Shown here piece by piece: positions 1-5,193 of a stretch of DNA of 5,193 bases. The stretch comes from Petrotoga sp. UBA5851 (GTDB lineage Bacteria > Thermotogota > Thermotogae > Petrotogales > Petrotogaceae). Each line of letters opens with the position of its first letter. The stretch's first letter is position 1. The stretch lies in contig DJGH01000055.1 of the NCBI GenBank assembly GCA_002431635.1, positions 1 through 5,193 of the forward strand, written 5' to 3'. The position numbers were made by a program, and so were the translations under genes. Below the pieces are notes generated by a model. That model saw only the letters and a list, made by a program, of their open reading frames with translations, was not told the DNA's origin and did not search any database.

Positions 1-2
1 AC

Positions 3-491
3 CGTTACCCAAAAGAGATCCGCAGTCCCACTTTTATAAAGACCAACTATGAGTTCTTTTCAGTTAATGCTGATAATTTTTTGAATCTGTCTCTTAAGGA
101 ACTTTTTTTCGGTATAAATTTTTCTGACAAACTGCTGAAAAGCTCTTACTGGATAAAATTTACTGATATACAGACCTCAGAGTTCAACATTGGAATTGAT
201 AACAACTCGCTTGGTCTTTATCTTAACATAGGACAGAATGGTGTTAGACCTTTTTTTAATCTAGGAAAAAACATATTCTTTTCAGTACATGATTTTTTTC
301 TTGATGATCTATACATAATGACCGAAGAAGTCATTTTCAGATACAGCAAATCATCCGGCAAACTGCTCATTAACTCTTTATATTTCAATTACTCAAACAA
401 TATTTTTTCTTACAGGATACCTATAAACGACAAACTCATGTTCGTAATTTCTGATCTGGGCTTTGGCATATCTTTCATACTAAAAGTATAA
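3..491 (+). CDS. Unrecognised protein, C-terminal part (5' end outside window)
   Basis: The frame is open from the first bases to a TAA at 489-491, giving at least 162 residues. A TTG at 81 could be read as a start, but the 26 upstream codons (RYPKEIRSPTFIKTNYEF...) look equally coding, so this is best taken as the 3' part of a longer gene. The protein is rich in Phe, Tyr, Ile, Asn and Ser, with many short alternating polar/hydrophobic stretches separated by turns (for example IGIDNNSLGLYLNIGQN and RIPINDKLMFVISD). That pattern suggests beta-strands and perhaps an envelope or outer-membrane protein. I see no catalytic motif and no family signature. The SPTF string recalls TsaE, but nothing else fits. 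It ends 15 bases before cheR with no terminator between, so it probably shares that transcript. Function unknown. I am fairly sure it is coding and unsure of everything else. Confidence 0.7.
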   Translation, partial: RYPKEIRSPTFIKTNYEFFSVNADNFLNLSLKELFFGINFSDKLLKSSYWIKFTDIQTSEFNIGIDNNSLGLYLNIGQNGVRPFFNLGKNIFFSVHDFFLDDLYIMTEEVIFRYSKSSGKLLINSLYFNYSNNIFSYRIPINDKLMFVISDLGFGISFILKV

Positions 492-506
492 AAACGGAGG
501 TGTTTT

Positions 507-1319
507 ATGGAAGAAGGAATAGTATACGAGTCCCAGTATGACGACAAAGATTATGAGAGACTTCTTCAGGATTTAATAAAGTATTTCCAGCTTGATGTGA
601 CAGGTTATAAACAGCACAGGGTAAGAAGGCGAATAGATATTTTAATGAAGAAGTACTCGTATAAAACCTACTCCGATTACATGAAGGATCTAAGAAACGA
701 TCCAAAAAAATGGGATGAGTTTCTTGATAAGCTGACGATAAACGTTACAGAATTCTTTAGAAATCCAGAGAAATGGGAGTATTTACAAAAGAATATAATT
801 CCTATGCTTATGAAAGAAAACTCTTCTGCATTCAAAGCTTGGAGTGCAGGTTGCTCTTCAGGTGAAGAACCTTACACTCTTTCAATCGTCTTTGAAGAGA
901 TGAGAGCAAGAAATGCCTCTATTCTTGCCGCCGATCTTGATAAGTTTGTTCTTGCAAAAGCTCAGGAAGGAATATACGAAGAAAGAAGTACCATAAATAT
1001 GACTACCGAGCTTAAAGACAGATACTTTACAAAACTTGCCGATGGAAAGCTTCAGGTAAAGCAGTTGTTGAAAAGCAGGATCAAGTTCAAACAACTTAAC
1101 CTTCTGACAGATCCTTTTGAAAAAAATTTTGATCTTATTATATGCAGAAACGTTGTGATATACTTTGATAATGATGCAAAGGAAGGTCTCTATAAAAAAT
1201 TCGCCGAAGCTCTCAGACCTAACGGTGTTCTTTTCGTAGGATCCACCGAAAGGATTTTCAACTATCGTGAAATTGGTCTTAAAACGATAGCTCCGTTTTT
1301 TTATCAAAAGGAGAAGTAA
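507..1319 (+). CDS. cheR: Chemotaxis protein methyltransferase CheR
   Basis: S-adenosylmethionine-dependent methyltransferase that methylates glutamates on the cytoplasmic part of chemoreceptors, setting adaptation against the methylesterase CheB. The 270 residues match a plain CheR. An all-helical N-terminal CheR_N domain spans about 13-65, with the basic HRVRRRI stretch at 37-43. The family motif TINVTEFFRN follows at 77-86. The SAM-binding loop is WSAGCSSGEEPYTL at 112-125. The acidic strand end is ILAADLD with D143, where ATDID is usual. NLL at 198-200 and FDLIICRNVVIYFD at 208-221 complete the core, and VGSTE precedes the C-terminal strands. There is no TPR or other extension. The ATG at 507 is preceded by a strong GGAGGTG at 496-502. 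No receptor, cheB, cheA or cheW gene is in view, so its partners lie elsewhere. The stop overlaps the lspA start by one base, indicating translational coupling. Confidence 0.96.
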   Translation: MEEGIVYESQYDDKDYERLLQDLIKYFQLDVTGYKQHRVRRRIDILMKKYSYKTYSDYMKDLRNDPKKWDEFLDKLTINVTEFFRNPEKWEYLQKNIIPMLMKENSSAFKAWSAGCSSGEEPYTLSIVFEEMRARNASILAADLDKFVLAKAQEGIYEERSTINMTTELKDRYFTKLADGKLQVKQLLKSRIKFKQLNLLTDPFEKNFDLIICRNVVIYFDNDAKEGLYKKFAEALRPNGVLFVGSTERIFNYREIGLKTIAPFFYQKEK

Positions 1320-1777
1320 TGAGTTGGATAGTACCGGTAATAATATTTGCCGATCAACTGATAAAAGTTGCTGCTAAAAATTACCTTTTCTATAATCCCA
1401 TAAAAATTTGGTTTTTTGAACTTACATATACTGAAAATACAGGTATTGCCTTTGGTGCTTTCAAAGGTGCTTCACTTTTTTTTGGAGTTGTATCTGTTGT
1501 TGTGGCTGTTATTATGCTTATTGCCAGAGACAGGTTTTACAGGCAGGGTAAGCTGTCCCCACTGGGCGATCTTGCGGTAAATATGATCATAGGCGGAGCG
1601 ATTGGCAATATGGTGGACAGAATACGTTTGGGCTATGTTGTGGATATGTTCTATATTCCGTTTTTCTCTGTTTTTAACGTTGCCGACTCTTTTGTCACGA
1701 TTGGCGCCGTACTGCTTGCCATATACTTTTTAAGGACTGAAAAAATTGGAGCAAAAAATACCAGTAACCAGCAATGA
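1319..1777 (+). CDS. lspA: Lipoprotein signal peptidase (signal peptidase II)
   Basis: Inner-membrane aspartyl protease that cleaves the signal peptide of diacylglyceryl-modified prolipoproteins just before the lipidated cysteine, acting after Lgt. The 152-residue length is typical. Four hydrophobic segments are visible at roughly 2-18, 51-69, 84-98 and 120-141. Family motifs in order are ADQLIK (11-16), ENTGIAFGAF (39-48), IGGAIGNMVDRIRLGYVVDMF (91-111) and FNVADSFVTIG (119-129). By comparison with characterised LspA proteins, the catalytic pair is D109 (in VVDM) and D123 (in NVAD); N97, D100 and R101 of the GNxxDR motif are also present. The ATG lies in TAATG with the cheR stop and has AAGGAG at 1308-1313 inside the cheR end. 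Nothing is missing, and this should be the functional enzyme. Confidence 0.97.
   Translation: MSWIVPVIIFADQLIKVAAKNYLFYNPIKIWFFELTYTENTGIAFGAFKGASLFFGVVSVVVAVIMLIARDRFYRQGKLSPLGDLAVNMIIGGAIGNMVDRIRLGYVVDMFYIPFFSVFNVADSFVTIGAVLLAIYFLRTEKIGAKNTSNQQ
1732..1736 (+). promoter_or_regulatory. Ribosome binding site supporting the TTG start of rluD
   Basis: AAGGA lies nine bases before the TTG at 1746, inside the 3' end of lspA. No ATG in the rluD frame occurs near the required N-terminus, so this site supports TTG 1746 and the 32-base overlap with lspA. Spacing is acceptable but slightly long. Confidence 0.6.
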
Positions 1778-2675
1778 TGTTAATAAAAGACTTGACCTTT
1801 TCATTTGTGAAAAAGTACCAGAATGGATTTCAAGAACATTTATACAGAAATCTATAAAGGACGGGCAGATTCTTGTTAATTCAGAGCCGAAGAAGCCGGG
1901 GTACAGACTCAGGCAGGATGACGTTATAGTACTCGAGTTACCTGAAAAACCCGCACCACATGAGGTTACTCCCCAGGATATTCCTCTTGATATAGTCTAT
2001 GAAGACCATGACATTATAGTTATCAATAAAGAAGCCGGGATGGTGGTTCATCCAAGCGGAAACTGCTTAAAGGATACTATGGTTAACGCCCTTTTATTTC
2101 ACTGTCCTGAAATACAGAGGGATAAGAACGATATAAGACCGGGTATTGTACATAGACTTGATAAGGATACTTCGGGACTTATTGTTGTAGCGAAAAATGA
2201 AGCCTCTTTCGCAGGGCTTTCTGACCAATTTAGAGACCGGACCATCAGGAAAAGCTATCTTGCACTCGTTAAAGGACAACTTATTGAAAATGAAGGAAGT
2301 ATAGACGCACCTATCGGCAGGCATCCGCAGATCCGTATAAAAATGGCTGTGGTAGTGGACGGAAAACCATCTTTGACAGAATTTAAAGTTTTAAGACGTT
2401 TTGGTTCGGCGGCAACTCTTGTTTCTGTTGTCCTAAAAACGGGAAGAACTCATCAGATACGTGTCCATTTCAGTTATCTTGGATTTCCGCTGATGGGAGA
2501 CGAAGTTTACGGTAGAGCTAATGAAGACAGAAAATACGATATTTTCAGGCAGATGCTTCATGCTTACCGTCTTGAGCTGATTCATCCTGCAACCGGCAGG
2601 AAGATGATATTCACTGCCCCACTGGCAGATGATTTTTGCATAGGAATTAAAAATGTCTATAGGATGGTGGAGTAG
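1746..2675 (+). CDS. rluD: RluA/RluD-family 23S rRNA pseudouridine synthase
   Basis: Converts specific uridines in rRNA to pseudouridine; RluD of E. coli modifies helix 69 of 23S rRNA (1911, 1915, 1917). An S4 RNA-binding domain spans about 13-65 (KRLDLFI...GQILVNSEPKKPGYRLRQDD). The catalytic domain follows: DIIVINKEAGMVVHP at 89-103, then GIVHRLDKDTSGLIVVAKN at 133-151 with catalytic aspartate D139, and TGRTHQIRVH at 232-241 near the active site. The 309 residues and the S4-plus-catalytic layout fit RluD better than RluA, which lacks S4, but RluC-like specificity cannot be excluded. The start is a TTG at 1746. The first in-frame codons after it (EQKIPVTSNDVNKRLD) are needed to complete the S4 domain, and ATG at 1774 and 1777 are out of frame. 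This makes it overlap lspA by 32 bases. It is directly abutted by the GNAT gene. Confidence 0.93.
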   Translation: MEQKIPVTSNDVNKRLDLFICEKVPEWISRTFIQKSIKDGQILVNSEPKKPGYRLRQDDVIVLELPEKPAPHEVTPQDIPLDIVYEDHDIIVINKEAGMVVHPSGNCLKDTMVNALLFHCPEIQRDKNDIRPGIVHRLDKDTSGLIVVAKNEASFAGLSDQFRDRTIRKSYLALVKGQLIENEGSIDAPIGRHPQIRIKMAVVVDGKPSLTEFKVLRRFGSAATLVSVVLKTGRTHQIRVHFSYLGFPLMGDEVYGRANEDRKYDIFRQMLHAYRLELIHPATGRKMIFTAPLADDFCIGIKNVYRMVE

Positions 2676-3119
2676 ATGTCTGTTCTTGTGGTTACTTTTT
2701 CTTCAGATAATACCGCATACTTTGATAAAGCCATAGAGATAAGGAATCTGGTTTTTGAAAACGAACAGATTTATCCTCCGCAGTTCAAAAAGGATAGCCT
2801 TGAAGATCTTTCCGACCACTTTCTGCTGTTTGCCAACGGAATCGCCGTCGGAACATGCAGAACAAGGATAATCGAAGAAAACTGCATGAGGATAGAGAAG
2901 TTTGCTATTCTGAAGGATTATAGAAGTAAGGGGTATGGCATATTTATGATCTCTGAGATAGAAAAATTTTCTAAAAGCAAGGGATGTAGCAGGCTGGTCT
3001 TCTTTTCGCCTAAAGCTCTGGAAAATTACTTTATACGTTTGGGATTTACTCCAGAAGAAGCTTCAGCTGGCTCACAAAGTAGTTATGAATGTAAAAAGAT
3101 GATGAAACCAGTTAGATAA
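2676..3119 (+). CDS. GNAT-family N-acetyltransferase (ElaA/YjcF-like)
   Basis: Acyl-CoA-dependent acyltransferase of the GNAT fold, 147 residues. The N-terminal half has the pattern of the ElaA/YjcF group: IRNLVFENEQIYPP at 22-35, then the acidic stretch DSLEDLSDHFLLF at 40-52 and VGTCRTRII at 58-66. Motif A, which holds the acetyl-CoA pyrophosphate, is FAILKDYRSKGYG at 76-88, with R83, K85, G86 and G88 as the R/Q-x-x-G-x-G/A signature. The C-terminal part YFIRLGF at 118-124 is the usual GNAT motif B region. The substrate cannot be told from sequence; small amines, amino acids or protein N-termini are all possible for this fold. The ATG follows the rluD stop immediately (TAGATG), with GGAG at 2669-2672 only three bases upstream and AGGA at 2661 as an alternative, so translation probably depends on ribosomes finishing rluD. 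It is the last gene of the unit. Confidence 0.85.
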   Translation: MSVLVVTFSSDNTAYFDKAIEIRNLVFENEQIYPPQFKKDSLEDLSDHFLLFANGIAVGTCRTRIIEENCMRIEKFAILKDYRSKGYGIFMISEIEKFSKSKGCSRLVFFSPKALENYFIRLGFTPEEASAGSQSSYECKKMMKPVR

Positions 3120-3150
3120 GAGAAGAATATGATATTCTTCTCTTTTTTTT
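3118..3150 (+). terminator. Rho-independent terminator after the GNAT gene
   Basis: A 13-bp perfect inverted repeat (3118-3130 with 3132-3144) surrounds one central base; in practice a few inner A-T pairs would open to form the loop. It is followed by Ts through 3150, eight in a row from 3143. The left arm begins within the TAA stop codon at 3117-3119. This ends the cheR-lspA-rluD-GNAT transcript. Confidence 0.9.
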
Positions 3151-3212
3151 GTTTTATATACATTTTCAACTCTAATTAAGTTTATTTACCGCTAATCGGA
3201 TGCAGAAAGGTT

Positions 3213-3240
3213 TTGCTTATGTATTGCTATGTATTATAAT
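3213..3240 (+). promoter_or_regulatory. Predicted sigma-70-type promoter of the hydrolase gene
   Basis: A perfect -10 hexamer TATAAT sits at 3235-3240, with TTGCTT at 3213-3218 as a half-matching -35, spaced 16 bases. The hydrolase start at 3266 is about 25 bases downstream, leaving a short leader of roughly 20 bases. The rest of the gap between the GNAT terminator and this promoter (3151-3212) shows no gene and no RNA structure that I can support. The spacer contains an 8-base direct repeat (see the separate entry). Confidence 0.7.
3218..3235 (+). repeat. Direct repeat TATGTATT in the promoter spacer
   Basis: TATGTATT occurs at 3218-3225 and again at 3228-3235, a 10-base period, and so on one face of the helix. 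The pair fills the spacer and touches the first base of the -10 box. It could be a regulator site, but short AT-rich repeats arise by chance easily. Confidence 0.35.
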
Positions 3241-3253
3241 TGAAAACGAATGA

Positions 3254-3260
3254 GAGGTGA
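3254..3260 (+). promoter_or_regulatory. Ribosome binding site that selects GTG 3266 as hydrolase start
   Basis: GAGGTGA ends five bases before the GTG at 3266. The other in-frame GTG, at 3257, lies inside this Shine-Dalgarno sequence and has no good one of its own upstream, so the shorter reading is preferred. Confidence 0.75.
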
Positions 3261-3265
3261 TTCAT

Positions 3266-4051
3266 GTGTTTTCTGAAAAATTAGGCATAAATTATAATAT
3301 CAGTGGCAGCGGAAAACCTATTGTCCTGCTTAACGGTATAATGATGAGTATTCCAAGCTGGACAGAACATGTGAAGTATCTTGAAAAAGATTTCCAGGTT
3401 ATAACCTACGATATGAAGGATCAAGGAAAGTCCAGATACGTTGATTATCAGTACGATATAAGTATGCATGTGCAGGATCTTAAAGACCTGCTTACGGAAA
3501 TAGGAATTAAAAAGGCTAATCTCGTAGGTCTTTCATACGGGGGACAGGTTGCTCAACTTTTTGCCCTGAAATATCCAGAAATGGTTGATAAGCTTATTTT
3601 ATCCAATACCATCTCACATGTGGATAACTTTCTTAAGTCGATTGGACAGGCATGGAAGACCTCTGCTGCAACATATGACGGTGAGTTCTTTTTTGATGTT
3701 TCATTGCCTTTTATATACTCAAGGTATTTTTATCAGAGCAATTATGAGTGGCTTATGAACAGAAGAAAGCTTTTCAAGGCAACTCTTACCAAGCAATGGT
3801 TTGATGGCTTTATAAGACTGGCTTCTTCTAATGAAACCTTCGACATAAGAGAAGAAATAAAAAATATCACTGCTCCGACTTTACTGATAGGTGCAGATGA
3901 GGATATAGCAACACCATACCTTGAAATGCTTAAAATGAATGAAAAAATTCCACAATCTCAAATAATCTGCATCCCTAAAACAGCCCATGCAATGTTTCTA
4001 GAAAAACTCCCGCTTTTTTGTGATTTAGTCAAAGGATTTTTGAAAGAATAG
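3266..4051 (+). CDS. Alpha/beta-fold hydrolase
   Basis: Single-domain alpha/beta hydrolase of 261 residues, soluble, with no signal peptide. Numbering from GTG 3266, the nucleophile elbow is GLSYGG with S90, the acid is D213 in GADEDIATP and the histidine is H241 in KTAHAMF, so the triad is complete. The oxyanion region reads LLNGIMMSIPSW (about 21-32), with Asn-Gly where most relatives have His-Gly. The next strand reads ITYDMKDQGKS (46-56), the counterpart of the common YDxRGxGxS. The part between about 115 and 190, rich in Phe, Tyr and Trp, would be the cap over the active site and suggests a hydrophobic acyl substrate. The family covers esterases, thioesterases, lactonases and C-C hydrolases, and the actual reaction cannot be chosen from sequence. 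It has its own promoter and terminator, so it is monocistronic, and it converges on the tandem TetR gene. An upstream GTG at 3257 would add three residues. Confidence 0.88.
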   Translation: MFSEKLGINYNISGSGKPIVLLNGIMMSIPSWTEHVKYLEKDFQVITYDMKDQGKSRYVDYQYDISMHVQDLKDLLTEIGIKKANLVGLSYGGQVAQLFALKYPEMVDKLILSNTISHVDNFLKSIGQAWKTSAATYDGEFFFDVSLPFIYSRYFYQSNYEWLMNRRKLFKATLTKQWFDGFIRLASSNETFDIREEIKNITAPTLLIGADEDIATPYLEMLKMNEKIPQSQIICIPKTAHAMFLEKLPLFCDLVKGFLKE

Positions 4052-4079
4052 AAGACGGATTCGTCTTCTATTCTTTTTT
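4043..4079 (+). terminator. Rho-independent terminator of the hydrolase gene, possibly bidirectional
   Basis: A perfect 15-bp stem (4043-4057 with 4062-4076) with a four-base loop GATT is followed by Ts to 4079. The left arm includes the last two codons and the TAG stop of the hydrolase. On the opposite strand the stem is followed only by a short T run and then C, so it would be a weaker stop for the convergent regulator gene, for which I see no better one. Confidence 0.9.
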
Positions 4080-4107
4080 CACGAGTAAAAAGTATAAAAG
4101 CAGTCTT

Positions 4108-5193
4108 TTACTTTTCCATACCTGAGTATAAAAGAGTTCCGAGTTCTTTTATTATGCTTTTCTTATCTTCGGCAGACCTGTTAAAAAGAGTCTGTATACC
4201 AAGATAATGTGAAATTCCTACCAAAAAATTCGCTACGGCTGAATAGTCATAATCTTTGACATCCTTCAGATTTTTGAGATAGCCTTTTTCAAAGTTGTCA
4301 TAGTAATCTTTTACCTTGCCGTTCACAACAAACTCTGCCTCTCTGACTATCTGATAGTATATAAGCTTGTCTTCAAAAAATTTCAGGAAAAGATACATTC
4401 CCTGAAGCTCCTGTTCAATTCTGTTTAAAGAATGGTTGATGTTCTGACTTATGAAATGCCTTGTTTTAGAATTTATGATATCAATCAGTTCAGACATAAA
4501 CTCTTCCTTGCTGTCAAAGTATATATAGAAAGTACCTACAGCAAAACCGGCTTTTTTAGCTATATCGTAAACATTGACGTTATAGTATCCGTACTCCCCA
4601 AACAGTTCCATCCCTGCCGATATCAACTTCTCCCTCGAAGTTGTTTCCTGAACAGCTTCAAGTTGCTTAGCATCAAAATCAAAGATCTTTTCATAGTTGT
4701 TTACCTGATTGCTGAAAATACCGTTAAGAACCATCTTCTCCCCTTGAAGCAAAATTTTATTATCCAAAACTATATGCTTATACAAAGATCTTATTGAAAG
4801 GAATCTTATTCCACAAGTACCGAAAAGATACTCCGCCTCCGAAATATCTTTTTTAAAGACCTCAGAAAGACCTTTTTTATAGATATCTGCCAGTTTTTTT
4901 TCGTACTCCTGAAACCTGTACTGCCCTTCCCTATATACACTTACCATCCTTTTAAACTTAACACCCGAATTAACTATGGCATTAAAAAGATAGTCTAGTC
5001 TCTGAGTGACCGACTCTCCTTTGATATGCTCAAGGTTTTCACTGAGATCTTTGAGGAAGATGTCAAGGATCTCTTTGAAAATCTCTTCCTTATCTTTGAA
5101 GTACCTGTAAAAAACTCCGTTGGAAAGGTTTGCATTTCTGCATATCTCTGCTACTGAGACTGTTTCATACCATCTTTCCGAAAATGACTCAAG
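4108..5193 (-). CDS. Tandem TetR-family regulator (two TetR folds), N-terminus outside window
   Basis: The frame is open from the window edge to a TAA at 4108-4110, 361 visible residues. A start at ATG 4947 would remove half of a clear domain. First copy: TetR_N core at about 1-43 (TVSVAEICRNANLSNG, then VFYRYFKDKEEIF), missing perhaps ten or more residues of helix 1. Its helical ligand domain runs to about 163 (YREGQY at 87-92, GIRFLSIRSLY from 128). A linker spans roughly 164-185. Second copy: TetR_N at 186-237 (REKLISAGMELFGEYGYYNV, then NVYDIAKKAGFAVGTFYIYF and DSKEEF). Its ligand domain runs to the end (VREAEFV at 283-289, GISHYLGIQTLF from 326). Landmarks repeat with a period of 194-198 residues, so the whole fold is duplicated. 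TetR proteins normally bind as homodimers and release DNA when a ligand binds; this one could act as a single-chain pseudo-dimer. The promoter is outside the window. Ligand and targets are unknown. Confidence 0.88.
   Translation of the reverse strand, partial: LESFSERWYETVSVAEICRNANLSNGVFYRYFKDKEEIFKEILDIFLKDLSENLEHIKGESVTQRLDYLFNAIVNSGVKFKRMVSVYREGQYRFQEYEKKLADIYKKGLSEVFKKDISEAEYLFGTCGIRFLSIRSLYKHIVLDNKILLQGEKMVLNGIFSNQVNNYEKIFDFDAKQLEAVQETTSREKLISAGMELFGEYGYYNVNVYDIAKKAGFAVGTFYIYFDSKEEFMSELIDIINSKTRHFISQNINHSLNRIEQELQGMYLFLKFFEDKLIYYQIVREAEFVVNGKVKDYYDNFEKGYLKNLKDVKDYDYSAVANFLVGISHYLGIQTLFNRSAEDKKSIIKELGTLLYSGMEK

Noticed and set aside
9..60. SPTF string in the first protein as a TsaE signature
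   Set aside because: TsaE would be followed by a conserved His/Asp/Tyr-Arg region soon after; nothing downstream matches.
882..1307. Minus-strand open frame opposite cheR
   Set aside because: Shadow of the cheR reading frame; the + strand carries all family motifs.
3189..3199. CCG...CGG inverted repeat upstream of the hydrolase promoter
   Set aside because: Only three-base arms; expected by chance and not placed at the promoter elements.
3257..3265. GTG at 3257 as the hydrolase start
   Set aside because: It lies within the Shine-Dalgarno sequence GAGGTGA that is correctly spaced for the GTG at 3266, and it lacks a good upstream site of its own.
3264..3284. Very short open frame from ATG 3264 (MCFLKN)
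   Set aside because: Only six codons, out of frame with the hydrolase and overlapping its true start; no sign it is a leader peptide.
4088..4115. A-T hairpin (TAAAAG/CTTTTA with a bulged extension) as terminator for the regulator gene
   Set aside because: The stem is almost all A-T with a two-base bulge, overlaps the last codons and has only a short T run; too weak to claim.
4432..4797. Plus-strand open frame of 121 codons opposite the TetR gene
   Set aside because: It is antisense to a strongly supported coding region, has no recognisable motif and no ribosome binding site that I can support.
4108..4947. Regulator called as a 279-residue protein starting at ATG 4947
   Set aside because: The frame continues open for 82 codons to the window edge, and those codons encode a clear TetR DNA-binding core; starting at 4947 would leave half of a ligand domain with no partner.

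Overview
The window is AT-rich bacterial DNA, densely packed, with four tightly coupled housekeeping or signalling genes and then a small convergent pair. The combination of a chemotaxis methyltransferase, a lipoprotein signal peptidase and a plain RluD-type synthase points to a motile bacterium. The low GC, the codon use and the feel of the proteins suggest Deferribacterota (Denitrovibrio/Geovibrio-like). That assignment is a guess from pattern memory and was not tested.

Left part (1-3150, + strand). The window opens inside an unrecognised, phenylalanine-rich, probably beta-rich protein whose start lies upstream. Fifteen bases after its stop comes cheR. Then lspA overlaps cheR by one base (TAATG), a pseudouridine synthase of the RluD class starts on a TTG 32 bases inside lspA, and a GNAT acetyltransferase starts on the base after the synthase stop. 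A strong hairpin plus eight Ts closes this unit, so the five genes look like the tail of one transcript. Functionally it is mixed: receptor methylation, lipoprotein maturation, 23S rRNA modification and an acetyltransferase of unknown substrate.

Middle (3151-4079, + strand). About 115 bases of non-coding DNA carry a recognisable promoter, followed by a monocistronic alpha/beta hydrolase with an intact Ser-Asp-His triad. Its best start is the GTG at 3266, not the upstream GTG at 3257. A perfect 15-bp hairpin with a T-tract ends it.

Right part (4108-5193, - strand). A TetR-family regulator runs convergently toward the hydrolase. Reading the frame upstream of the first ATG (4947) shows no stop up to the window edge, and the added 82 residues contain a second, complete-looking TetR DNA-binding core. 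The gene therefore encodes a tandem TetR protein: two whole TetR folds in one chain, truncated only at its extreme N-terminus. This is the most interesting item in the window. The hydrolase next door is a candidate target, though nothing in the sequence proves it.
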